DNA from: Nostoc sp. UHCC 0302
Lineage (GTDB): Bacteria; Cyanobacteriota; Cyanobacteriia; Cyanobacteriales; Nostocaceae
Length of the DNA: 64,000 bases
Direction of reading: 5' to 3'
NCBI RefSeq assembly: GCF_038096175.1
Contig: NZ_CP151099.1
Coordinates: forward strand, 746,501-810,500
In this document: positions 9,250-17,900 of the stretch, in pieces
Position numbering within the stretch: the first letter of the stretch is position 1
Layout: each line of letters starts with the position of its first letter
The notes under the pieces: model-generated
What the model was told of the DNA's origin: nothing
Seen by the model: the letters and a program-made list of their open reading frames with translations, nothing else
The model's database searches: none
Translations under genes and position numbers: made by a program

Positions 9250-10269
9250 ATGTCCCAGGTATCGCTCCCGCAATCGCTTCAGAAAGACCTACCCCTAACC
9301 GCTCTTGCACCCATGCAGGATGTGACAAACCTCTGGTTTATGAAGGTCATTGCCCAGTACGGCAGTCCTGACTACTTCTTCACCGAGTATTTCCGCGTGA
9401 ATGATACCTCACGGCTCAATCCTAAGATTCTGGCAGCAATCACCGAAAACGACACCGGTCGCCCCGTTTTTGCTCAAATGATTGGCGAAAGCATTCCAGA
9501 CTTAGTAAGAACAGCCCAGGAACTCTGCGGCTATAATATCGCTGGAGTTGACTTGAATATGGGTTGTCCAGCACCTAGAATCTATCGCAAAAATGTTGGA
9601 GGTGGATTGCTGCTCTCACCACATAAAGTGGATCGGATCTTGGCAGAACTGCGGCAGGCAGTGAATGATCGACCTTTGACTGTTAAGATGCGCGTAGGCT
9701 TTGAAAATACAGATACATTTTACGAAATTCTAGATATAATTAATCGCCACAGCATTGATTTGCTGAGTTTGCATGGTCGCACGGTGAAAGATATGTACCA
9801 CGGGGCAGTTAAATATGATTTGATCGCTGAAGCGGTCAGACGAGTCCATTGTCCAGTGCTTGCCAATGGCAATATCCACTCTGCGACAGCTGCCCTATCG
9901 GTGCTTTCTCAAACAGGTGCAGCGGGTGTGATGGTGGGACGTTGGGCAATCGGAAATCCTTGGCTTTTTAAACAAATTCGGCAGGCTTTGCAAAGAGAGC
10001 CGATCACGCCCGTTCCTTTAGTAGAGGTACGCAACTATATTGATCGTTTATGTCAAACCCCCACAGCGGCAACTATGCCAGTGCGATCGCGTGTAGGCTA
10101 CCTCAAAATGTTCCTCAACTACATTGCTCTGAGTGTTGACGCTGAAGGTCATTTCCTGCGGCTGATGCGACAGACCCAGACCGAGGTAGAACTGCTTAAC
10201 CTGTGCGATCGCGTTCTTCTTGCTGATTTGACGAAAACTTTAGCCCTAGCACCCTACTCAGGCGTGTAA
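9250..10269 (+). CDS. tRNA-dihydrouridine synthase (Dus family)
   Basis: An FMN-dependent TIM-barrel enzyme that reduces uridines to dihydrouridine in the tRNA D loop. Diagnostic motifs are LAPMQDVTN at the N terminus, VDLNMGCPAPRI with the catalytic cysteine, the substrate-binding KMRVGFE and LHGRTVKDMY, and the FMN-phosphate segment LANGNIHS with GVMVGRWAIGNPW. I chose the ATG at 9250, which has a GGA 5-7 bp upstream, rather than the in-frame TTG at 9229; the added seven residues are not family-like. It follows the WD40 gene by about 100 bp on the same strand and converges with the RTX gene. The subfamily (A, B or C) cannot be fixed from motifs alone. Confidence 0.93.
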   Translation: MSQVSLPQSLQKDLPLTALAPMQDVTNLWFMKVIAQYGSPDYFFTEYFRVNDTSRLNPKILAAITENDTGRPVFAQMIGESIPDLVRTAQELCGYNIAGVDLNMGCPAPRIYRKNVGGGLLLSPHKVDRILAELRQAVNDRPLTVKMRVGFENTDTFYEILDIINRHSIDLLSLHGRTVKDMYHGAVKYDLIAEAVRRVHCPVLANGNIHSATAALSVLSQTGAAGVMVGRWAIGNPWLFKQIRQALQREPITPVPLVEVRNYIDRLCQTPTAATMPVRSRVGYLKMFLNYIALSVDAEGHFLRLMRQTQTEVELLNLCDRVLLADLTKTLALAPYSGV

Positions 10270-10351
10270 CTATGGCAAATATTTAGTTCAGCTCATCAGC
10301 AATCCATTCCTCTTTCGCCAAATTCCGCCTGTACTAATCACTTAACTCACG

Positions 10352-12058
10352 TTAAATAATCGATAAGCTTGCTATATTACTAAGTGAATAAAATGTATCT
10401 GCATTATTACTCCAACCAGTAATCTCAATAATGGCGTCAGTGGTGGCAAGAAATCCACTAACATTATCATTAATAGCCAAGAACGTCTGCTGATTATCAC
10501 CTGTACCGACGGTAAATGTCGCCGCTTGGTTAGCAGCAAAATTAGTAGTATTCAATAAACTTTGGATTTTAGCCTCATTTAAGATGTTAATCGTGCCAAA
10601 TTGGATTACATTGCTGGCGCTTACAGCTAATGGTGCATCGATAGTATCTACGCTAATCTTAAAGTCTTGAATCACATCAAAATTAGACAGTAACGAATCA
10701 CTCAATGACTCAAAAACAAATGTATCACGACCCTTACCGCCAACTAAAATATCACCGCCAGCACCGCCGATGATTGTATCATTACCACTTTCACCTGAGA
10801 GTTTATCATTGCCGTCAAATCCTGAGAGTTGATCATCACCATTGCCACCGTAAAGTAGGTCATTACCATCAAAACCTACTAAATCATCACTACCGTTCCC
10901 ACCATAAAGTGAGTCAGCACCAGCTAATCCCAACAGCTCATCGTTACTGTCACCGCCATAAATTTTGTCATTGCCAGCATTACCAATAAGTTCATCATTA
11001 CCACTGCCACCATTGAGAAGTAAATCTGGCACTGGATTGTCATCATTAACAATTTTTGCTACGAGTTGACTGGTGTTAACATAAACGACGGAGTAGCGGT
11101 CAATAACAGTCCTGACTAGAGCTGTATCGTACATATAGCTAACAATACTATCAGCAACGCCATCATTGTTATTGTCAGTCTCTTCTGATATCAGCTTGCC
11201 AAAGCTATCGTATTTGTAAGTAGTCAGCGTATCAATAATGCCATCATTATTATTGTCAGTCTCTTCTGATATTAACTTGCCTTCAACATCATAGCTATCA
11301 GTGGAGACTGCATCAGCCTGAGTGTCGTCGTTGTTGTTATTAGTTACGCTTGTGCGTCCGTATGTGGCACTGAAGGAAGGCTCATACAAGCCACCACTAT
11401 AAAATACTAGGTTACCGTAGCTATCATAGGCGTAAGTGATAGTAAATTTTTCCTCCAGAGCCTCATAAGTTGCGGAGGTTATACGGCCGTAGGGGTCATA
11501 AGTATAAGTAGTCAAGAGTTGATACCCTTTCCCATCGCCATCATAGTCCATGCTTTGGGATGTCTCGTTGCCATAAGCATCGTAGGTAAAGAGGTGGCTA
11601 TCTACAACTTGATTATCTACGTAAGATGCCGAAGAAATCTGATTACCGCTGGCATCGTAGGTATAAAATGTAGAGTATACATCGATGCTTGTGGATGTGA
11701 TGTTGCTGTTGGCATCGTAAGTATAATAAGTAGAGTTTGCGGATGTAACGTTGGCATTGGCATCGTAGGTAAAACTATTTACGGGTTCAACTTTGCCGTC
11801 ATCATCGTAGTCTTTGCTTACGGTTATTAAGTTGCCTTGAGCATCATAAGTGTAAATGGTTGGTTGATCGATCTTACCATCGCCATTTTCGTCAATACTT
11901 TCGGATGTGCGGTTACCCCTAATATCGTAGGTATAGGTGGTGATAGAGTCAGGTTTACCATCGCCATTGCTGTCAATTCCTTTGGATGTCAAGTTACCCT
12001 TGGCATTTATAGGTATAGGTAGTGATAGAGTCAGCTTTGCGATCGCCATTGTTGTCAA
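10352..12058 (-). CDS. YD-repeat / RTX calcium-binding surface protein, C-terminal part (frameshifted)
   Basis: This frame carries the larger part of a broken gene whose beginning is the ORF at 11994-12539. From about residue 12 it reads as imperfect YD-type repeats (YTYDxxGNxTSxSxDxNGDGK), each about 25-30 residues with calcium-loop-like DxNGDGK. Residues about 335-440 are RTX nonapeptides (GGxGNDxLxG) of the haemolysin-type calcium-binding family. The end is a conserved RTX-associated tail with AINDNVSGF and EITGWSNNADTFY. Such proteins are secreted or surface-displayed. The first ten residues (MTTMAIAKL...) come from reading out of frame, so the annotated start is artefactual. Removing one base near 12005-12009 restores a 728-residue protein from 12539 to 10352. 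Confidence 0.8.
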   Translation of the reverse strand: MTTMAIAKLTLSLPIPINAKGNLTSKGIDSNGDGKPDSITTYTYDIRGNRTSESIDENGDGKIDQPTIYTYDAQGNLITVSKDYDDDGKVEPVNSFTYDANANVTSANSTYYTYDANSNITSTSIDVYSTFYTYDASGNQISSASYVDNQVVDSHLFTYDAYGNETSQSMDYDGDGKGYQLLTTYTYDPYGRITSATYEALEEKFTITYAYDSYGNLVFYSGGLYEPSFSATYGRTSVTNNNNDDTQADAVSTDSYDVEGKLISEETDNNNDGIIDTLTTYKYDSFGKLISEETDNNNDGVADSIVSYMYDTALVRTVIDRYSVVYVNTSQLVAKIVNDDNPVPDLLLNGGSGNDELIGNAGNDKIYGGDSNDELLGLAGADSLYGGNGSDDLVGFDGNDLLYGGNGDDQLSGFDGNDKLSGESGNDTIIGGAGGDILVGGKGRDTFVFESLSDSLLSNFDVIQDFKISVDTIDAPLAVSASNVIQFGTINILNEAKIQSLLNTTNFAANQAATFTVGTGDNQQTFLAINDNVSGFLATTDAIIEITGWSNNADTFYSLSNIASLSII

Positions 12059-12539
12059 TACTTTCGGATATCAAGTTGCTCTTGGCATCGTAAGTATAGA
12101 TAGTATTAAAGTTAACTATACCGCCATAGTTGCCGTAGTCAATAGTTTTGGATTTGGATGTCCGGTTACCGAAGAAGTCGTAAGTATATATAGAGACAGA
12201 AACAAAATTACCGTCGTCCTCGTAGTCAATCTTTTCGGATACAAGGTTGCCTTCAGTATCGTAAGTATAAATAGCAAAATCATATGGTGACCCGTCATTA
12301 TTCAGGTCATCATAGACAGATGTCAAGTTGCCTTTGTTATCGTAAGTAGCAGTGTAAAATACACTATCCGATAACAGGTTACCTTTAGCATCGTATGTAT
12401 AAATGTAATTAAAGTCCAAGTAGAAGGACAAGATATCATAAGTAATAACCGAGTCTGCTACGCCATTACTATTGTTGTCAATACTCTCCGTGATCAGATC
12501 GCCGAAAGCGTTGTAAGTATAAGTTGTACTTGAACCCAT
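11994..12539 (-). CDS. YD-repeat protein, N-terminal part (same gene, ends at frameshift)
   Basis: These 181 residues consist of the same YD-like repeat (YTYDAKGNLxSxSxDxN) as the downstream frame. They end in YTYKCQG where every other repeat has YTYDAKGN. Comparison with the repeat consensus shows AAAT in place of GAT before GCCAAGGGT on the coding strand, which is one extra base. The true reading then continues in the 10352-12058 frame. No classical signal peptide is seen, as is usual for RTX proteins exported by type I secretion. Either the gene is a recent pseudogene, the strain phase-varies, or the base is a sequencing error. Confidence 0.78.
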   Translation of the reverse strand: MGSSTTYTYNAFGDLITESIDNNSNGVADSVITYDILSFYLDFNYIYTYDAKGNLLSDSVFYTATYDNKGNLTSVYDDLNNDGSPYDFAIYTYDTEGNLVSEKIDYEDDGNFVSVSIYTYDFFGNRTSKSKTIDYGNYGGIVNFNTIYTYDAKSNLISESIDNNGDRKADSITTYTYKCQG

Positions 12540-12803
12540 GACTTTAATAAGCTAATGTAGCCGATGTAATTATTGATTTTAGCGAGTGCTAATTACTTTG
12601 TGTAGCAATTAATCTATTGCAATGAATTAAATGATGATTGTAATTAAGTGTAATATAATTACGCAACTAACTGAATTAAAACAAAACTAAAAGTGTAATA
12701 AAATCAATAATTTGCAAAAACAAGAGAATGAAGAAAGAGGGCTGATGTGAATGGCACGCTTGAAAAGCTAAAATCCATGAATCAGGCTCTTTGTTGGGGG
12801 TAG

Positions 12804-12886
12804 GGTGTGGGGTGTAGTCAGAAAATAAGAAAAATAGAATGGAAGTGCAAGCATTAATAAACTTCTTGATCACTACACCCCACACC
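12804..12886. repeat. Inverted repeat around the ACACCCC array
   Basis: A GGTGTGGGGTGTAGT arm at 12804-12818 is the exact reverse complement of ACTACACCCCACACC at 12872-12886. The right arm runs into the heptamer array, so a hairpin of about 15 bp with a 53-nt loop can form. It lies between the RTX gene start and the next repeat region. Confidence 0.75.
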
Positions 12887-12916
12887 CCACACCCCACACC
12901 CCACACCCCACACCCT
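12875..12916 (+). repeat. ACACCCC heptanucleotide tandem array
   Basis: Five perfect ACACCCC units followed by one ACACCCT give 42 bp of strict 7-bp periodicity. Heptanucleotide arrays of this kind (STRR) are characteristic of heterocystous cyanobacteria, and they commonly vary in copy number between strains. Confidence 0.9.
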
Positions 12917-12929
12917 CATCACTGTTGCA

Positions 12930-13121
12930 ATGCCTACTACCACAAATAAAAGTGATAATAATACGCTTTCTTGACCAGATTATCATGTCCATGTGAGCGA
13001 TGAGCGGCCGAGTCACGATGCCCTTGAATCCCTTGTTGGGCAGGCATTAGTGGTAGTTATCGGACGTGTTGAGATTTTTTCCTACAGTCATACCCTGGGC
13101 GATGGTATTCATCGTTATTAG
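12930..13121 (+). pseudogene. Possible small gene interrupted by an in-frame TGA
   Basis: Read from the ATG at 12930, the frame gives MPTTTNKSDNNTLS, then TGA at 12972-12974. It continues in the same frame as a protein-like stretch (PDYHVHVSDERPSHDALESL, then VGQALVVVIGRVEIFSYSHT) to TAG at 13119-13121. The second part has protein-like composition and could alternatively start at a GTG. I do not recognise the family. It may be a decayed 63-residue gene or a chance open frame. Confidence 0.3.
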
Positions 13122-13351
13122 GGATTAAAACATATGCTAATCTCATTGGCGATCGCATACGCCATAATTAAGATCATTTTTGCAACATCTACTCCATCTC
13201 ATTGGAGCCAATTTATTCCCGCGATAATTTCCTATATTTCCTAAGATATCGCAATATTGCTTAATATATAAATATAACGAAGAGACTAAAAACGTTCAGT
13301 GTGTAATGGAATTATGAAATCATGCCTTACCGATAATCTTATTTTTATCAC

Positions 13352-13478
13352 TTACAGCAGATTTCAAGTTGATAAAGTACACAATATAGGTCTCATGGTT
13401 GCTGAGCGGCTTGCCTTGAGCGTTCGCGTAGCGTCTCGTAGAGAAGCCGAAAGGAGTCGAAGTAAAGTCAGGTATAAA
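13352..13478 (+). repeat. Long inverted repeat, left arm
   Basis: This 127-bp GC-richer segment begins TTACAGCAGATTTCAAGTTG and ends AAAGTCAGGTATAAA. It pairs imperfectly with the reverse complement of 13998-14144, interrupted by one variable block of about 20-40 bp (GCGTTCGCGTAGCGTCTCGT in this arm). It is an interspersed Nostoc-type repeat and encodes no convincing protein; frames through it on both strands are repeat translations. Confidence 0.8.
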
Positions 13479-13566
13479 GCCTTTTTCCTTTCTGAATTCT
13501 GACGCCAAGCCGCGAACGTCTCTGGCTCCGCTCCTGAATTCTGAATTCTGCTGTATAAAATGTAAA

Positions 13567-13608
13567 CCGCAAAAAATTTCTCCATTATCGCAAAAAATTT
13601 CTCCATTA
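13567..13608 (+). repeat. Two-copy 20-bp direct repeat upstream of the CxxC gene
   Basis: CGCAAAAAATTTCTCCATTA occurs twice back to back immediately before the ATG of the 54-residue CxxC protein. It lies where a promoter, ribosome-binding or operator region would be expected, so it may affect expression of that gene. Confidence 0.8.
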
Positions 13609-13610
13609 TT

Positions 13611-13775
13611 ATGACTGTAAAACACCAGATCGAAAAAGACTTTCTTACGGCAACTACTATTATAAAGATAAATCAAGAAACAGAAAACGAAAAAGTTCTA
13701 TGTTCTCATTGTCAGCGTACCGCTACGAACGGTATTAAATGTAAAGGGATTTGTGTTGCTGACAATGACTATTGA
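13611..13775 (+). CDS. Small CxxC zinc-ribbon-like cyanobacterial protein (54 aa)
   Basis: A 54-residue protein. The first 29 residues are polar (MTVKHQIEKDFLTATTIIKI...), and the C-terminal half holds LCSHCQRTATNGIKCKGICV, ending ADNDY. Cysteines at 31, 34, 44 and 48 are spaced CxxC-x9-CxxxC, consistent with a small treble-clef or zinc-ribbon fold. I recall short cyanobacterial proteins with the same LCxxCxRT...NGIxCxGxCVAD ending, but no function is known to me. No strong Shine-Dalgarno is visible. The gene sits alone between two inverted repeat arms, more than 1 kb from the nearest gene on either side that I can name. Confidence 0.65.
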   Translation: MTVKHQIEKDFLTATTIIKINQETENEKVLCSHCQRTATNGIKCKGICVADNDY

Positions 13776-13997
13776 GATATGGATTTTTTTATCCCTGCAA
13801 CCCGTATGGGTGAGCTACATTTCCAAGATTCTCCATCAATAAGCACAACCCTGAACTCAGGGGCAAGGGTGGGTACTGGGGCTTAGTCAGCGCAGTGAAT
13901 AATTCAGCTATGCCAGTTGTTCAGTGAGTGCTGTAGTAAATCTCTACATACAGCAGAACTCAGAATACATTCGTCATAATTGAGAAGGAAAACAGAC

Positions 13998-14144
13998 TTT
14001 ATACCCGACTTTACTTCGACTCCTTTCGGCTTCTCTGCCAGACCGGAGGCGTAGCTTGCTTCCCCGTAAAGGTACGCTCAAGGCAAGCCGCTCAGTAACC
14101 ATGAGACTTATATTGTATACTTCAGCAACTTGAAATCTACTGTA
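13998..14144 (-). repeat. Long inverted repeat, right arm
   Basis: The reverse complement of this segment matches 13352-13478 over most of its length (ACAGYAGATTTCAAGTTG, CTCATGGTTRCTGAGCGGCT and AAGCCGAAAGGAGTCGAAGT are shared). The internal variable block is longer here and contains GGGGAAGCAAGCTACGCCTC, a module common in Nostoc repeats. Both arms face inward around the small CxxC gene. Confidence 0.8.
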
Positions 14145-14602
14145 GCTGATACAGCATTTAGTTACTACGAAAGCAACTGGCTAGAAATAAACAACGCCAA
14201 ATGGAACCTCAGAAGGTGAAAGATGTAAATAGGTGGCATTGCTCCCTTAACGCTTACAAGTGCGTATAATGCCCACACCGGGCTACACTAATCCCCGTAC
14301 GGTATAGGTCATAAAACAACTACGCTTAATCATGTAGAAGAATCTACTTAATAAGTACAAGTAACAAAATTTATATACTCGATTATAATTACATAATTTC
14401 TTTGATATTTTACCAAAACATCATACTTTAATAGTCAATACTACTTACAAAGAATAGTGTAAAAAATAACTGTAAAATTATAAGATTGTGTTAAATTTAG
14501 TGATAACATTATAATAACTACTTAGTAAAGTGTTACAAGCAGCTTATTAACTAATTGTAACGATGCATAAATGCAAGTTTGGCATTTAACAAGTGAAACG
14601 TT
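14145..14602. other. AT-rich spacer
   Basis: About 460 bp, strongly AT-rich after 14330, without a recognisable gene, RNA or repeat. It precedes the EAL remnant and the giant signalling gene and presumably holds their promoter. Confidence 0.5.
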
Positions 14603-14899
14603 ATGCGAACAAGCGAACAAATAAAGGCAGAAACCAAGGAAAAATTTATTTTTTTCTTACCCTTCTTTGAATCCGCAGAACAGAACACGCAGGTATTAGA
14701 AAACCTTTGGCAACTCAAAGAAATAAAAGTGCAATTTCATATAGATAATTTTGGTACTGGCTACTCGTCTTTAAGTTACCTGCATAATTTTCCACTTAAT
14801 GTATTAAAAATTAACCGCTCCTTTATCAATCAGATAGTTACTAGTAGTAAAAGGACAGAATTTTACTTTAGTTATAGGAAAATTCTATTTAATTTTTGA
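14603..14899 (+). pseudogene. EAL-domain fragment
   Basis: These 98 residues contain only the central piece of an EAL (c-di-GMP phosphodiesterase) domain: HIDNFGTGYSSLSYLHNFPL followed by NVLKINRSFINQIV, equivalent to the DDFG...KIDxSF segment. The first aspartate of the DD pair reads as ID-N, and both the upstream EAL signature and the downstream ExxE segment are missing. The N- and C-terminal residues are unrelated. It ends 9 bp before the start of the giant kinase-AAA-GGDEF-EAL gene, so it is probably the remnant of a related signalling gene truncated by rearrangement. Confidence 0.7.
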
Positions 14900-14908
14900 A
14901 TAGAAATA

Positions 14909-17900
14909 ATGATTAGACAACTGGAAACTTATCAATATAGAGAAGTACTTCGAGAAGATAATAGTACGGTTGTTTATCGCGGAATCAAAAAACTAGATCG
15001 AACACCTGTACTAATAAAATCCATTAAAACAGAGTACCCTACTCTCGAAGATATTGCTGGGTTAAAATATGAGTATAAAATTCTCCAATCGCTAGATATT
15101 GCCGGAGTTATTAAATGCTATGTATTAGAAGATAGACATCCGTTCTCGACGCTGATTTTAGAAGATTTTGGAGGAGAGCCTCTTTCAAAATACCTCAGTC
15201 AAAGATCACTCAATTTAAGTGAGTTTTTAGATATTGGAATTCAGCTTGCTGAAACACTGGGGAAACTGCATGAATACAAAGTTACTCACAAGAATTTAAA
15301 AACTGTTAATGTGCTGTTCAATCCGCAAACCAGACAAGTTAAAATTTATGATTTTAGCCTTGCTACTTATTTGTATGGAGAAAAGCAAAGAATTAGTAAT
15401 CAGAATCTTTTTGAAGATGCCCTCGCTTATATATCGCCTGAGCAAACCGGGCGGATGAACCGCTTAGTTGATTACCGCACCGACTTTTATTCCTTAGGCA
15501 TTGTTTTCTATGAAATGTTGACAGGACAATTGCCTTTTCAAAGTACTGAACCGCTAGAACTCGTTCATTGCCATATTGCTAGAACCCCAATTTCTCCTTG
15601 TATAACTGCCAAAAATCTGGGCTTAAGAGAAATTCCCCAGGCAGTTTCTGATATTGTAATGAAACTTTTGGCAAAGACAGCAGAAGAACGTTATCAAAAT
15701 GCGTTGGGACTGAAAGCAGATTTGGAAACGTGTTTAAAGCTGCTACAAACTACAGGAAAAATTGCACCCTTCCAAGTGGGGCAATTAGATTTGTACAGCC
15801 AATTCTCGATTCCGCAAAAACTTTATGGTCGTGAAGTCGAGGTAGAAATTTTGATGGCTGCCTTTAAGCGCATCAGTCAAGGCACAACAGAAATGATGCT
15901 AGTAAGTGGCTACTCTGGGGTTGGTAAGTCATCTCTAGTCTATGAAGTTCATAAGCCAATTGTGCGACAGCGCGGGTATTTTATTTTCGGCAAGTTTGAC
16001 CAGTTTAAACGTAATATTCCTTATGCTGCTGTGATTCAAGCGTTTCAAGAATTGATGCGGCAGTTGCTCACTGAAAGTAGCGAGCGGATTATTCTTTGGC
16101 GGGCAAAACTGTTAAAAGCGTTGGGTTATAATGGTCAGGTAATCATTGATGTGATTCCAGAAGTCGAGCGCATTATTGAATCCCAACCCGCAGTGCCACA
16201 ACTGGGTGCATCAGAATCGCAAAACCGATTTAACCGCGTTTTTATACAGTTCATTTATGTATTTTGCAAAGTAGAACATCCTTTAGTATTATTTCTCGAC
16301 GATTTGCAATGGGCAGATTCAGCATCATTGAAATTAATTCAATTGTTGATAAATGATCCAAATAGTAAATATTTATTGCTGATAGGTGCATACCGAGATA
16401 ATGAGGTGAGTGCGACCCATTCACTAATGTTGACGCTTTCTGAACTTCAGCAAGCAAAGGCAGTTATGAACAACATTGTCCTTGAACCGTTACATCTGGT
16501 TCATGTTAGCCAGTTAATTGCCGATACATTTCAAAGTAATCAAGAGCAATGCCTGGCGACAAGCTCTACCCTGCGGGTTCTCCAAAGAAGTACGGCTTCG
16601 GGGGTGACGCTCGTACCCCTACGGGGAAGCAGGCTACGCGTAGCGTGTCGCAGACAAGACTTGCTACCCTACGGGAAGGCGTTGCGCCTGGGACAGGAAT
16701 CGCCTATGCATAGCGGACGCACTAGAAGACTGCGGCCCCTTCGCCAGTGCGCGTCTACGCACTCTCTTGCAGAATTAGTCTTTAATAAAACTCAAGGTAA
16801 TCCCTTCTTTTTATCGCAACTACTCAAATCGCTTTATCAAGATAACTTACTGTTTTTCAACTTTAATCAAGCTTGTTGGCAGTGGGACATTGAAAGGCTG
16901 CTAGATATCGACATCACTGATAATGTCGTTGAACTAATGGTCAGCCAAATTCAAAAGTTATTGCCAGTCACTCAGAACGTTCTCCAGTTAGGCGCTTGCA
17001 TTGGTAACAAATTTACTTTAGAAGTGCTTAGTATTGTCAATGAAAAGCCGTTATCAGAGACGGCATTGGATTTATGGCCAGCGCTACAATTTGGGCTAAT
17101 TTTGCCATTAAATCAATATTATAAAATTCCCTTAGTCATTGACCTAGAGGAATTTAAGAAGAGATATGATGACGAAGATACTTCACTTTTTGCTTCTTCT
17201 CACTCTCCAGTAATCCTCTATAAATTTTTGCATGACCGCGTACAACAAGCTGCATATTCGCTTATACCCCAAGCTGAACGCAGCCAAACGCACTTGAGAA
17301 TTGGAGAGTTGTTACTTGAGCACACGCCAGAAGCAGAACTTGAAGAAAACATTTTTGAGATTGTTAATCAATTAAATATCGGCAGTCAGTTGCTGACTCA
17401 ACAGCAGGATAAAGATAGACTAGTAGCACTAAATTTATTGGCCGGACAGAAAGCGATAAAAGCTACGGCTTATGAACCTGCGCTTAAGTATTTAAAGGTA
17501 GGATTGGAACTACTTTCAGAAACGAGTTGGCAGACAAATTATGATTTGACATTGGCACTATTTGTAGAAGTAACCTCAGCCGAGTTTCTAAATAATAATT
17601 TTGAGCGAACCGCAATACTGGCAGATATTGTTTTAAGTAATGCAAAAAATATTCTAGATCAAGTTAAGGTATATGAGATTAAAATTCAATATTGCGTTTC
17701 TCAGAACAAATTGAAGGAAGCGATCGCTATTATTTTACAAGTAATAGAAATGCTAGGAATTTCTCTAAGTCAAGAGCTTCCTCATGCCTTAACTCAACAG
17801 TATGAAAATTCATTGACGATTGAAAGTTTAAGTAGCTTGCCACCGATGACTGATGATTTTAAACTGGCAGCAATGCGAATTCTGGTGGCAGCAGGGCCTC

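Noticed and set aside
12676-12906. Minus-strand ORF starting in the heptamer array
   Set aside because: Its first residues come from the ACACCCC repeat (GVGCGVWGV) and the rest has no family resemblance.
13299-13676. Overlapping ORFs on both strands at the left inverted-repeat arm
   Set aside because: They translate the interspersed repeat, overlap one another, and conflict with the better-supported 54-residue CxxC gene.
14909-15700. Calling the N-terminal domain an active Ser/Thr kinase
   Set aside because: The catalytic-loop aspartate and the DFG glycine are replaced (HKN, DFS).
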